64,000 nucleotides of DNA from Hydrocarboniphaga sp965279055 (GTDB taxonomy: Bacteria > Pseudomonadota > Gammaproteobacteria > Nevskiales > Nevskiaceae). The translations under genes were made by a program, and so were the position numbers. The stretch lies in assembly GCF_965279055.1 (NCBI RefSeq), contig NZ_OZ257125.1:496001-560000 (forward strand), in the 5' to 3' direction. Each line of letters begins with the position of its first letter. Position 1 is the stretch's first letter. Below are positions 6,660 through 15,113 of this stretch, in pieces. The notes under the pieces are model-generated. The model did not search any database. It was not told the origin of the DNA and worked only from the letters and a program-made list of their open reading frames with translations.

Positions 6660-8744
6660 TTAGGGACCGGCGACCGCCTGCGCGACCAGGTCCGGAGTAA
6701 GGACCTGCGGCAGCACGCGCGGTTCCGCGCCACCGACCGACACCAGGTACAGCGGCACGCCGCTGCGGCCGTAGCGCGCCAGGGTCGCGGTGATCGCCGG
6801 GTCGGCGCGGGTCCAGTCGGCGACCATGCTGACGACCTGATGTTTCTCGAACGCGTCGATCACGGTCTGCGAATGCAGCGCGACGCGCTCGTTGACCTTG
6901 CAGGTCAGACACCAGTCGGCAGTGAAGTCGACGAACACGGTGCGCTTCTGCGCGATCAACTCGGCGAGGCGCGCATCGCTGTACGGCTCGACGCCGACCG
7001 CCGCGGTCCTGTTCGGCGCCTCGGTGGACGCGCGCAGCAGCGGATGGAACAGCAGCGCGACCGCGGCGATCAGCGCCGCCAGCGCCAGCAGTTTCACGAC
7101 CAGATTTCGCGCGCGGCCCAGCAGCCACAGGCCGAAAGCCAGCAGCACCGCGCCGACCATCGCCAGCCCCATGCCGTTGCGGTCGGTGAGGCCGCCGATC
7201 ACCCACAGCAGCCACACCGCGGTCAGATACAGCGGGAATGCGAGCACCTGCTTCAGCGTTTCCATCCACGCGCCGGGGCGCGGCAGCCAGGCCGCGAGCC
7301 GCGGTACGAAACCGATCAGCAGGAACGGGAAGGCCAGGCCCAGTGCCAGCGCCAGGAACACGGTCAGCGAGACGATCGCCGGCTGTGTCAGCGCATAGCC
7401 CAGCGCGGTGCCCATGAACGGCGCGGTGCAGGGGCTGGCGACGATCACTGCGAGCACGCCGGTGAAAAACGAGCCGGAAAGTCCGGGTTTTGCCGCCAGA
7501 TTCTGGCCGGCGCCCATCCAGCTGCTGCCGAACTCGATCACGCCGGACAGCGACAGGCCCAGCGCCAGCATCACGTAGACCAGCAGGCCGACGAACAGCG
7601 GCGACTGCAGCTGAAAGCCCCAGCCCAGCGCGGCGCCGCCGGCGCGTAGCGCGATCAGCACGCCGGCCGCGGCGACGAAGCTCAGCACCACGCCGGCGGT
7701 GTAGGCCAGCGCGTGGCGGCGATGTTCGGCCGCGGCCTGCTGCTGCACTTTCATCACCGACAGCGCCTTCAGCGACAGCACCGGAAAGACGCAGGGCATC
7801 AGGTTGAGGATCAGGCCGCCGCCGAAAGCCAGCGCCAGCACCAGCCAGAAGCCCGGCGCGTCGGGCGCCGCCGTCGTCATCGCCCCGGCGGCTTTGGCGG
7901 CGGTGCCGGCGACCGCCGCGACCGTGCCCGGCGTCGCCCTGATTTCGTAAGCCTTGGCGGCGTGGCCTTCGCCAATCACCAGCACGCCTTCGACAGCCTG
8001 CGGCGCCTGCACGAAGTACCCGGACACCGGCCGCGCCAGCCGCGCGATGCGGTCGTCGCTGTCGTACGCCTGCTTCTTGCTGCCGGCGTGCGCGAGCACG
8101 TCACCGGCATACGGATAGAACGCCAGCTGCTGCGAGCGGCCGGGCAGCGGACCGGCCTGCAGCCGGAATTCGCCGCCGTCGATCTGGAACTGCGCGGCGA
8201 ACGGCGCCGCCACCGGCAGCTTGGCGCGGGTCTCGGCGAAGGCGACGGCATGCGCCGGATCGGGCTGCGCGGCGCCGGCGCGGTACGGCGTGTCCAGGCT
8301 CAGATCGGCCTTGCCGGGAATGCAGATGTCGGCGCAGACCAGCCACGAGGCCTTGGCTTTCAACGGCTCGGCCGGCGCGCTGTCGGGCAGCGTCAGCTGC
8401 AGCGGCAGCAGGGTTTCTTCGCCATAGCCGTAGTTGGTCAGGTCGCCGAGGTTGTGCTCTTCCGGATACGGCCATTGCAGCTCGCCGGCGCTGGCACCGG
8501 CCGGCAGGTTCTGCCAGGCGAGCTTGGTCGGCAGCCCGGAATCGCCGGGATTGCGCCAGTAAACATGCCAGCCGGATTCCGGCCTGATGCGCAGCGCCAC
8601 GGTCTGCTCGCCGGCCGTCAGCGTGCTGTTCTCGGCCAGCAGTTCGACTTCGATGTGCTCGGCCTGCACCGTCGCGGCCCGGGCCGGCAGCGACGGCAGG
8701 CTCAGTACGACCAGGGCGAGCAGCGCGCCCAGCTTGATCTTCAT
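6660..8744 (-). CDS. DsbD/ScsB-type thiol:disulfide interchange membrane protein
   Basis: A 694-residue, three-part protein. A signal peptide (residues 1-23) is followed by a periplasmic DsbD-alpha-like domain with cysteines C137 and C141 (VCADICIPG). A CcdA/DsbD-beta membrane domain of about eight helices holds one cysteine in LNLMPCVFPVLSL and one in VIVASPCTAPFMG. A C-terminal periplasmic thioredoxin domain has WCLTCKVNE. Electrons pass from cytosolic thioredoxin through the membrane cysteines to periplasmic partners. The long N-terminal domain is closer to ScsB/DipZ-type proteins than to E. coli DsbD. The redoxin gene directly downstream is its probable client. Confidence 0.9.
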   Translation of the reverse strand: MKIKLGALLALVVLSLPSLPARAATVQAEHIEVELLAENSTLTAGEQTVALRIRPESGWHVYWRNPGDSGLPTKLAWQNLPAGASAGELQWPYPEEHNLGDLTNYGYGEETLLPLQLTLPDSAPAEPLKAKASWLVCADICIPGKADLSLDTPYRAGAAQPDPAHAVAFAETRAKLPVAAPFAAQFQIDGGEFRLQAGPLPGRSQQLAFYPYAGDVLAHAGSKKQAYDSDDRIARLARPVSGYFVQAPQAVEGVLVIGEGHAAKAYEIRATPGTVAAVAGTAAKAAGAMTTAAPDAPGFWLVLALAFGGGLILNLMPCVFPVLSLKALSVMKVQQQAAAEHRRHALAYTAGVVLSFVAAAGVLIALRAGGAALGWGFQLQSPLFVGLLVYVMLALGLSLSGVIEFGSSWMGAGQNLAAKPGLSGSFFTGVLAVIVASPCTAPFMGTALGYALTQPAIVSLTVFLALALGLAFPFLLIGFVPRLAAWLPRPGAWMETLKQVLAFPLYLTAVWLLWVIGGLTDRNGMGLAMVGAVLLAFGLWLLGRARNLVVKLLALAALIAAVALLFHPLLRASTEAPNRTAAVGVEPYSDARLAELIAQKRTVFVDFTADWCLTCKVNERVALHSQTVIDAFEKHQVVSMVADWTRADPAITATLARYGRSGVPLYLVSVGGAEPRVLPQVLTPDLVAQAVAGP

Positions 8745-8780
8745 AGAAAGGTGTCCAGCGCGACGCGCGGGCGCCGCTGA

Positions 8781-9452
8781 GTGATGATGCCGGGAATGAT
8801 ACCGACAACGTCCCGACTGCCCGCGTTCCTCTCATGCCGCCGCGTCCGGGCGTTGTTGCTGCTCGCCTTGTGCGCGACGGCGACGGCGGCGCCGGTGCAG
8901 GCCAGCGACACGATGCGCTGCGGCTCGCGCCTGGTGTCGGTGGAAGCCCGTGCCGCCGAGCTTCTGGCCATCTGCGGCGAGCCGGCTTATCGCGACGTCT
9001 GGTCGGCGCAGGCGCTGGCCCCGGGCGCGATCGCCGAGCAGGAGGAGTGGACCTACAACTTCGGCCCGCAGCAGTTGCTGCGCGTGGTGCGGCTGCGCAA
9101 TGCGCGGGTCGTCGACATCGCCAGCGACGGTTACGGCTTTGCCGAGCCCGAGGAAAGCCGCCGCCGCTGCTCGCCGGATCAGCTGATCGAGGGCATGTCC
9201 AAGTACCGTCTGCTGATGGCCTGCGGCGCACCGCTGACGCGCACGCTCGCGCAGCAGGGCCTGCAACCGTATCGGCCGCGCTATCGCAACGGCTATCCGG
9301 GCAACGGTCCGCGGCTCGACGGGCCGTATGTCGAAGTGTTCCGTGAAGAATGGGTTTACGACTTCGGCCCCAACGTCTTCATGCGCGTGCTCAGCCTGGA
9401 AAACGGCCGGGTCCGCGACATCCAGAACGGCGATCGCGGCCGCGGCCGCTGA
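8781..9452 (+). CDS. Exported DUF2845 protein with two tandem domain copies
   Basis: A 223-residue protein with a signal peptide (hydrophobic stretch VRALLLLALCATATA, cleavage near residue 41). It then has two copies of the DUF2845 pattern. Copy one runs from MRCGSRLVSV to EEWTYNFGPQQLLRVV. Copy two runs from the CSPDQL/LLMACGAP region to EEWVYDFGPNVFMRVL. Each copy carries cysteines before the EEW-Y-FGP motif. The function of DUF2845 is unknown. The gene is divergent from the DsbD-like gene with only 36 bp between the two starts, and the cysteines make a thiol-related periplasmic role conceivable but unproven. The start could also be the internal ATG at 8796. Confidence 0.75.
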   Translation: MMMPGMIPTTSRLPAFLSCRRVRALLLLALCATATAAPVQASDTMRCGSRLVSVEARAAELLAICGEPAYRDVWSAQALAPGAIAEQEEWTYNFGPQQLLRVVRLRNARVVDIASDGYGFAEPEESRRRCSPDQLIEGMSKYRLLMACGAPLTRTLAQQGLQPYRPRYRNGYPGNGPRLDGPYVEVFREEWVYDFGPNVFMRVLSLENGRVRDIQNGDRGRGR

Positions 9453-9581
9453 TGCGCCGACCGCGTCCGCCGTGACAGCGGCGGTCCGCGCCCCGATAAT
9501 CCTCGGCTTGAAGGGCCCCGAGAGCCTTTTTACGTAGCGCAACCATGCCGCCGGCGAGGCGGCGATAAGGCTGAGAGAAGG

Positions 9582-10166
9582 ATGGCGACCAAAGCCGCAA
9601 CCGCGCCCACCGGCACGGGCTTCACCTTGTTCCTGACCGGGCTTTCCGGCGCCGGCAAGTCGACGATCGCCGGCGAACTGGTGCGCCAGATCGAGGAGCT
9701 GCACAAGCGGCAGGTGACCTTGCTCGACGGCGATATCGTCCGCGAGATGCTGTCATCGGGCCTGACGTTTTCCAAGAACGACCGCGAACTCAACATCCGC
9801 CGCATCGGCTACGTCGCCGCCGAGGTGACCAAGCACGGCGGCATCTGCGTGTGCGCGGCGATCGCGCCCTACCGCAGCTCGCGTGCCGAGGCACGCGAAC
9901 GGGTATCGCGCTACGGCCGCTTCTACGAGGTCTACGTGTCGACGCCGCTGGCCGTCTGCGAGCAGCGCGACACCAAGGGCCTGTACGCGCGCGCGCGCCG
10001 CGGCGAGCTGAAAAGCTTCACCGGCGTGGACGATCCTTTCGAAACGCCGACCGCGCCGGAGATCAGCGTCGATGCCAGCCGCGGCAACGTCGGCGACGAG
10101 GTCAAGCGCATCCTGGCGCTGCCGATCAAGGATGGCGCGCTGAAGAAAGCGGCCGGGTCTGCCTGA
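9582..10166 (+). CDS. cysC: Adenylyl-sulfate (APS) kinase, first copy
   Basis: A 194-residue kinase that phosphorylates APS at the 3' position to make PAPS. The P-loop is GLSGAGKST (residues 20-28). The APS-binding region contains LDGDIVREMLSSGL and NIRRIGYVA, and DTKGLYARARRGELKSFTG is the family's second signature. ATG 9582 is preceded by AGAGAAGG. The second cysC, at 15114, has a longer N-terminal part and is only moderately similar, so this is not a recent local duplication. This copy stands alone between a DUF2845 gene and a dehydrogenase-like gene. It may serve sulfation rather than cysteine synthesis; that is inference. Confidence 0.88.
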   Translation: MATKAATAPTGTGFTLFLTGLSGAGKSTIAGELVRQIEELHKRQVTLLDGDIVREMLSSGLTFSKNDRELNIRRIGYVAAEVTKHGGICVCAAIAPYRSSRAEARERVSRYGRFYEVYVSTPLAVCEQRDTKGLYARARRGELKSFTGVDDPFETPTAPEISVDASRGNVGDEVKRILALPIKDGALKKAAGSA

Positions 10167-10240
10167 CCGTACGCTCACGACTGTAATGGAACTGGCGGTA
10201 TGATCGGTCCTCATGGAGCGTCGAGCCAGGAGGCCGCGTA

Positions 10241-11461
10241 GTGGTGACCAAAATCAAGCCTGCATACGACGTCGTGCTGTTCGGTGCCAGTGGGTATACC
10301 GGCAAGCTGGTCGCCCAATATCTGGCGCGGCGCGGCGGCAAACCATTCAGCTGGGCGCTGGCCGGGCGCGACCTGCGCAAGCTCGAGAAGATCCGTGACA
10401 GCCTGTCTCGCATCAATCCGGCACTCGACCATATTCCGCTGATCGAGGCCAACAGTCGCGACGCCGAGTCCATGCAGCGGCTGGCGCGTGCGGCGCGCGT
10501 GGTGATCAGCACGGTCGGCCCCTACATCACCCTCGGTGAGCCGCTGGTCGCGGCCTGCGCCGAAGCCGGCACCGACTACGTGGATCTGACCGGCGAGCCC
10601 GAGTTCGTCGACAGGATGTGGCTGCGCTATCACGACATCGCGCGGGCCAGCGGCGCGCATATCGTGCATTGCTGCGGTTTCGATTCGGTGCCGCACGATC
10701 TCGGCGCGTACTTCACCGTGCGCCAGCTGCCGGAAGGCGTTCCGATCAAGCTCGAAGGTTTCGTGCGTGCCGGCGGCCGCATGTCCGGCGGCACCTTGAG
10801 CAGCGCGGTCACCGCGATGTCGCGCTGGCGGCAGATGCAGGACACGCGCAAGGAGCGCCGCAGCAAGGAGGGCAAGCCGGTCGACCGCAAGATCGGCAGC
10901 ACCCATCCGCGGCTGCGTTACGACCGCCAGCTGCAGAGCTGGGTGGTGCCGATGCCGACCGTCGATCCGCTGATCGTGCTGCGCACGGCGAGCTGCGACG
11001 AGCGTTACGGCAGCGAATTCCGTTACGGCCACTACCTGCAGATGAAGAACCTGCCGATGATGGCGGCGATCGGCGGCGGCGTCGGCGCGTTGGCGCTGGC
11101 CTCGCAGATCGGCCCGGTGCGCAAGCGCCTGATGGCGCTGTCGAGCAAGGGCTATGGTCCGACCAAGGCCGAGCGCGAAGAGGGCTGGTTCTCGGTGCGC
11201 TTCATCGGCAGTGGCGGCGGCAAGACCGTCTACACCGAAGTCAGCGGCGGCGATCCGGGCTACGGCGAAACCGCGAAAATGCTCGCCGAATCGGCGCTGT
11301 GCCTGGCTTTCGACCGGCTGACGCGACGCCCCGGCGTACAGACGCCGGCGCACGTGATGGGCGAGGCGCTGATCAAGCGGCTGCAGGCCGCCGGCATCGG
11401 TTTCAATGTGCTGGAATCGCTGCAGCCCTGTGCGCTGCCACTGAGAACCGCCGAAGCATGA
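10241..11461 (+). CDS. Saccharopine dehydrogenase-like (trans-acting enoyl reductase-type) protein
   Basis: A 406-residue protein beginning with a Rossmann dinucleotide motif (LFGASGYTGKLVAQYL). It continues with the saccharopine-dehydrogenase NADP-binding pattern (STVGPYITLGEPLVAAC, then DYVDLTGEPEF and CCGFDSVPHDLG). This arrangement marks the family that includes mycobacterial trans-acting enoyl reductases and many uncharacterised oxidoreductases. The start is GTG at 10241 or 10244, set by AGGAGG at 10228-10233. The DUF423 gene overlaps its stop by ATGA. A related paralogue lies at 26757-27803 on the minus strand. The substrate is unknown. Confidence 0.8.
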   Translation: MVTKIKPAYDVVLFGASGYTGKLVAQYLARRGGKPFSWALAGRDLRKLEKIRDSLSRINPALDHIPLIEANSRDAESMQRLARAARVVISTVGPYITLGEPLVAACAEAGTDYVDLTGEPEFVDRMWLRYHDIARASGAHIVHCCGFDSVPHDLGAYFTVRQLPEGVPIKLEGFVRAGGRMSGGTLSSAVTAMSRWRQMQDTRKERRSKEGKPVDRKIGSTHPRLRYDRQLQSWVVPMPTVDPLIVLRTASCDERYGSEFRYGHYLQMKNLPMMAAIGGGVGALALASQIGPVRKRLMALSSKGYGPTKAEREEGWFSVRFIGSGGGKTVYTEVSGGDPGYGETAKMLAESALCLAFDRLTRRPGVQTPAHVMGEALIKRLQAAGIGFNVLESLQPCALPLRTAEA

Positions 11462-11826
11462 GCAAACTCTGGTTGTCGTTTTCCGCGATCTACGGCCTGC
11501 TCGCCGTGCTGCTCGGCGCGTTCGGCGCGCATGCGCTCAAAGCGAAGCTGTCGCCGGATCTGCTGGCGGTGTGGAAGACCGCCAACGAGTACCAGTTCTA
11601 TCACGCGCTCGCGCTGGGCCTGCTTGGCTTGTTGCTGCGCGGTGCGCCGGATCGCGCACTGGACGCGGCCGGCTGGTGCTTCGTGCTCGGCGTGCTGGTG
11701 TTCAGCGGCAGCCTCTACGCGCTGGCACTGAGCAATGTACGCGTGCTCGGCGCGATCACGCCGATCGGCGGGCTGCTGTTCATCGCCGGTTGGGCGCTGA
11801 TGTTTTACGCGGTGGTGCGGCGCTGA
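11458..11826 (+). CDS. DUF423 small membrane protein
   Basis: A 122-residue inner-membrane protein with four predicted helices. The opening is characteristic of DUF423 (FSAIYGLLAVLLGAFGAHALK), as are the central YQFYHALALGLLGLL and the C-terminal GAITPIGGLLFIAGWALM. The molecular function of the family is not established. The ATG overlaps the TGA of the preceding dehydrogenase-like gene (ATGA), so the two are translationally coupled. A long inverted repeat follows about 20 bp after the stop. Confidence 0.9.
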   Translation: MSKLWLSFSAIYGLLAVLLGAFGAHALKAKLSPDLLAVWKTANEYQFYHALALGLLGLLLRGAPDRALDAAGWCFVLGVLVFSGSLYALALSNVRVLGAITPIGGLLFIAGWALMFYAVVRR

Positions 11827-11844
11827 GTTTCGGCTGCTGCCGTT

Positions 11845-11953
11845 GCGTCCCTCGATACGCCTCGCAAGCGAGGCTACTCGGGAGGAACGGGTTTAAGTTC
11901 TAACGTTCATCCGTTCCTCCCGGGTAGCGGCTTGCCCGCGTATCGAGGGACGC
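11845..11953. repeat. Long inverted repeat, CGAGTAGC/GCGTATCGAGG family
   Basis: GCGTCCCTCGATACGC at 11845-11860 pairs with GCGTATCGAGGGACGC at 11938-11953. Inside, GGGAGGAACGG pairs with CCGTTCCTCCC around a 20-base loop. The palindrome separates the convergent DUF423 and receiver genes and probably ends transcription from both sides. A half-copy (GAGTAGCCGCTTGCGGCGTA) occurs near 26700. Confidence 0.8.
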
Positions 11954-11967
11954 CAATGCCGCTCGAA

Positions 11968-12897
11968 TCAGGCCTTGCCCAAGGTCTTCAAAATCGATTC
12001 CGCCAACCGGTCGGAAATCTTCGCCGCCGCGCCCATTACCGTGCGTTCGGCGATCACCTGCGCCTCTTCGGCGGCCAGCGCGCGGATCGCGTCGCGGCTC
12101 TGGTCGATGCGTTCCGATTGCGCCTGCAGGCTGAGATCGAGCTGCACGCGTAGTTCCATCAGCTCTTTCTGCACGTTCTGTTCGAGGGCGCGCAGCCGTG
12201 ATTCCAGCTGCTGCAGGCGGCTTTCGACATCGCCATCGATGGCGACCGCCGACGACGCCACGACCTCGATCGTCGGTGTGAGCAGCGGCGCCGGATCGCT
12301 CGCGGTCTGCGCCGGATCGAGGCTGGCGATGCCTTCACGAATGTCGCTGGCCTGATTCGCCAGCTCCTGGGCGATCCGCTCGCCGCGCGTGTCGGCGTCC
12401 AGCGGCGCGGTCACCTGGTCGTATTCCGGCAGCTTGTCGTCGTCGATCACCGAAGGAATATTGTCCGGCGCGGAAATGATTTCGCTGCGCGGCGCCAGCA
12501 CGATGCCGGGCATCAGCTGGCTCAGCAGCGACGCCAGGCCCTCGCGCGTCGGCGGCTTGACCATCACCGCGGCGGCGCCCTGCGCGCGCGCTTCTTTTTC
12601 GAAGTCGGGGATTTCATCGGACAGGCACAGCACCACCGGCATCATGCGGCCGGCGGCATGCAGCTTGATCGCGCGCAGCGCTTGGAACGTGCTGTCTTCG
12701 ACGTCGTGGTCGAGGAAGATCAGTTGCGGCCGGCTGCGATCCAGAAAAGCCAGCGCCGCGGCCAGATCGCCGACGCTGTCGACGGTGCATCCCAGGCTCT
12801 CCAGAAACTTGCCCAGCGCGAATCGCGCGCTGCGCGAGTCGTCCATGATCAAGACGGAGGTGGCAGCAACAGGAAGCGGGGCCGGTGCGTCGGTCAT
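11968..12897 (-). CDS. Response-regulator receiver protein with coiled-coil tail
   Basis: A 309-residue protein. The N-terminal receiver domain (about residues 13-130) has the acidic pair in IMDDSRSARFALG, the phosphoacceptor in LIFLDHDVED near residue 63, and the conserved Lys in VMVKPP. A linker of about 70 residues follows. Residues 220-305 are a strongly charged, heptad-like helix (ESRLQQLESRLRALEQNVQ). No DNA-binding or enzymatic output domain is present. Such receiver-plus-coiled-coil proteins often act in chemotaxis, polarity or twitching systems, but no partner kinase is nearby, so the role is open. Confidence 0.8.
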   Translation of the reverse strand: MTDAPAPLPVAATSVLIMDDSRSARFALGKFLESLGCTVDSVGDLAAALAFLDRSRPQLIFLDHDVEDSTFQALRAIKLHAAGRMMPVVLCLSDEIPDFEKEARAQGAAAVMVKPPTREGLASLLSQLMPGIVLAPRSEIISAPDNIPSVIDDDKLPEYDQVTAPLDADTRGERIAQELANQASDIREGIASLDPAQTASDPAPLLTPTIEVVASSAVAIDGDVESRLQQLESRLRALEQNVQKELMELRVQLDLSLQAQSERIDQSRDAIRALAAEEAQVIAERTVMGAAAKISDRLAESILKTLGKA

Positions 12898-12989
12898 GGG
12901 GTCTCGGGGAAGGGATGCCGCAACGGCACTCTAGCATCGGCTCCGGCCGTTTCGGGTGATCGGCCAGGGCGTTTAGGCGACAATATCCC

Positions 12990-13985
12990 ATGCGCATTGG
13001 ACCTCATCTGATCGAACCGGCCGTCATGCTGGCGCCGATGGCCGGCGTCACCGACCGGCCGTTCCGCAGCCTGTGCCGCCGCCTCGGCGCCGGCCTGGTG
13101 GTGTCCGAGATGACCAGCTCCGATGCCAGCCTGTGGGACACCGACAAGTCGCGGCTGCGTCGCGATCACGCCGGTGAGGCCGGGCCGATCAGCGTGCAGA
13201 TCGCCGGCTACGATCCGCAGGCGATGGCCGACGCCGCGCGTTTCAATGTCGATCACGGCGCCCAGATCATCGACATCAACATGGGTTGCCCGGCAAAAAA
13301 AGTCTGCAAGGTCGACGCCGGTTCGGCGCTGATGCGCGACGAGCCGCGCGTCGCCCTGATCCTCGACGCCGTGGTGCGCGCGGTGAACGTGCCGGTGACC
13401 TTGAAGATCCGCACCGGCTGGGCGCGCGCGCATCGCAATGGCGGGCGCATCGCGCACATCGCCCAAGACAGCGGCATTGCCGCGCTCGCGGTTCATGGCC
13501 GCACGCGCGAGGATCGCTACGAAGGCGCCGCCGAGTACGACACCATCGCCGACATCCGCCGCGCGATCCGTATTCCGCTGATCGCCAACGGCGACATCGA
13601 CAGCCCGCAGAAAGCGCGCGCGGTGCTCGAGCACACCGGCGCCAGCGCGGTGATGATCGGCCGCGCGGCGCAGGGCCGGCCGTGGATTTTCCGCGAGATC
13701 GCGCATTACCTGGCAACGGGAGAACTGCTGGCGCCGCCGTCGCGTTTCGACAAGCGCCGCTGGCTACTCGAACATCTGGATCAGCTCTACGCGTTCTACG
13801 GCGAGCGTCGCGGCGTGAGAGTCGCGCGCAAGCATATCCAGTGGTACTGCGAGGCCGGCGACAGCGATGCCGCGGCGAAAGCCGCGTTTTGGGCTTCGAT
13901 CAACCGCGTCGACAGCGAGGCCGAGCAGCGCGCGAGAGTCGACGAGTTTTTCTCTGAGACCCTGGGCTCCGCCGCTGCCGCCTGA
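12990..13985 (+). CDS. dusB: tRNA-dihydrouridine synthase B
   Basis: A 331-residue FMN enzyme that reduces uridine to dihydrouridine in tRNA. The FMN-barrel start is MLAPMAGVTDRPFR. The active-site loop is INMGCPAKKVCK, with the catalytic cysteine in GCPAKKVC. VHGRTREDRYEGAAEY and ANGDIDSPQKA are further DusB hallmarks. The C-terminal helical tRNA-binding region runs from about residue 245. In many gammaproteobacteria dusB is followed by fis; here it is followed by a palindromic repeat and a LysR gene on the other strand, so the dusB-fis pair is broken or never existed. Confidence 0.95.
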   Translation: MRIGPHLIEPAVMLAPMAGVTDRPFRSLCRRLGAGLVVSEMTSSDASLWDTDKSRLRRDHAGEAGPISVQIAGYDPQAMADAARFNVDHGAQIIDINMGCPAKKVCKVDAGSALMRDEPRVALILDAVVRAVNVPVTLKIRTGWARAHRNGGRIAHIAQDSGIAALAVHGRTREDRYEGAAEYDTIADIRRAIRIPLIANGDIDSPQKARAVLEHTGASAVMIGRAAQGRPWIFREIAHYLATGELLAPPSRFDKRRWLLEHLDQLYAFYGERRGVRVARKHIQWYCEAGDSDAAAKAAFWASINRVDSEAEQRARVDEFFSETLGSAAAA

Positions 13986-13992
13986 TCGCCTC

Positions 13993-14056
13993 CTGTAGGA
14001 GCGGACCCTGTCCGCGACGGCGAGGCCTCAGTCGCGGACAGGGTCCGCTCCTACAG
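13993..14056. repeat. REP-type palindrome (CTGTAGGAGCGGACCCTG family)
   Basis: CTGTAGGAGCGGACCCTGTC at 13993 and its exact reverse complement ending at 14056 flank a 12-base loop, giving a stem of about 26 bp. The GTAGGAGCGG head is common among extragenic REP elements of pseudomonads and Xanthomonadales. Related copies lie at 15738-15800 and 30272-30329. It separates convergent dusB and the LysR gene. Confidence 0.9.
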
Positions 14057-14069
14057 ATAAGGCCAGCGG

Positions 14070-14954
14070 TTAAATCGCCGGCTTCTCCAGCAAATCCAGA
14101 AACGCACGCAGCGACGGGCTGATCCAGGCGTTTTTCAGCTGCATGCGATACAGCGGCCGCAGCATCCGCAGGCCCTTGACCGGCAGCACCGCGAGAATGC
14201 CGGCCTCGACTTCGGTGCGGATCGCCAGCGCCGAGAGGATGCCGAGGCCGATGCCGGTCGCCACCGTCTGCTTGATCGCCTCGGTGCTGGCGAGCGTCAT
14301 CGCTGGGCGCACCTGGATTTTTTTTGCGGCCAAGGCCTGCTCGGTGATCTCGCGCGTGCCCGAGCCGACTTCGTGCATCAGCAGCGGATTCTGCGTCAGC
14401 GCGCTCAGCGCCAGCGGCGCGTGGGCGCGCACCGGATGCGTTGCCGAGGCGATCACCACCAGTTCGTCCTGCGCGAACACGCGGTAGTCGAGGAACTCGC
14501 TGCTGACCGTGCCTTCGGCGAAGCCGATGTCGATTTCACCAGCGAGCAGCTGGGCCTCGATCGCCTTGGTGTTGTCGACCTTCAGCGACAGTTCCACGTC
14601 CGGATGCAGCCGGCGGAACGCAGCGAGGATCGGCGGCAGCAGATAGGCGCCGATGGTGCGGCTGGCGCCGATCGCGATGCGGCCGCGCGCCAGGCTTTGC
14701 AGATCGCCGAGCGCGCTTTCGGCCTCGGCCTCGATCGCGAACAGGCGGTTGGCGTAGACCAGCAGCAGCGTGCCGGCCTCGGTCAGCCGGACGCCGCGCG
14801 GCAGCCGGTCGAACAGCACCAGGCCCAGGGTCTTTTCGAACTCGCCGAGCTGCTTGGAAACCGCCGACTGGCTGATGTGCAGGTCGCGCGCGCCGGCGCT
14901 GACGCTGCCCGAGGCGGCAACGGCCTGAAAGATCGCGAGGTGGTTCAGGTTCAT
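14070..14954 (-). CDS. LysR-family transcriptional regulator (CysL/YeiE-like)
   Basis: A 294-residue LysR regulator. The N-terminal winged helix-turn-helix covers residues 1-60 (MNLNHLAIFQAV, then ISQSAVSKQLGEFEKTLG), followed by the linker helix and a periplasmic-binding-like effector domain (GEIDIGFAEG). ATG 14954 is the family start. A much longer open frame upstream lies antisense to cysC and was not used. The gene is divergent from cysC-sat with 159 bp between the starts, so control of the sulfur genes is the obvious inference. It is shorter than CysB and resembles the CysL/YeiE branch, which is also tied to sulfur metabolism. Confidence 0.88.
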   Translation of the reverse strand: MNLNHLAIFQAVAASGSVSAGARDLHISQSAVSKQLGEFEKTLGLVLFDRLPRGVRLTEAGTLLLVYANRLFAIEAEAESALGDLQSLARGRIAIGASRTIGAYLLPPILAAFRRLHPDVELSLKVDNTKAIEAQLLAGEIDIGFAEGTVSSEFLDYRVFAQDELVVIASATHPVRAHAPLALSALTQNPLLMHEVGSGTREITEQALAAKKIQVRPAMTLASTEAIKQTVATGIGLGILSALAIRTEVEAGILAVLPVKGLRMLRPLYRMQLKNAWISPSLRAFLDLLEKPAI

Positions 14955-14990
14955 GATCGTGCGAGGGTTTTGTCTAAGCGCTGGCGGTTG

Positions 14991-15028
14991 TTGATATAAA
15001 TTAAATTCAACGAACCTATGGCTATATT
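14991..15028. promoter_or_regulatory. AT-rich LysR-type operator and promoter region between LysR gene and cysC
   Basis: In an otherwise GC-rich region, 14991-15010 reads TTGATATAAATTAAATTCAA, an inverted repeat TTGA-N12-TCAA. That fits the LysR T-N11-A type of site. A TATATT hexamer at 15023-15028 could be the -10 element for cysC. Position and palindrome support a shared LysR-controlled intergenic region; binding itself is inference. Confidence 0.5.
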
Positions 15029-15113
15029 GCATTTTTATCATGCGAGCCGCAGGCCTACAATCGACCCTCGCCGCAGCCGCGACCTCCGCAATGCCCTCAG
15101 ACGAGACCCATCG

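Noticed and set aside
9582..10166. Treating the first cysC as part of a cysN-cysC fusion or cysDNC operon
   Set aside because: No cysD or cysN sequence flanks it, and its own start with AGAGAAGG is clear; the ATP sulfurylase in this window is the Sat type.
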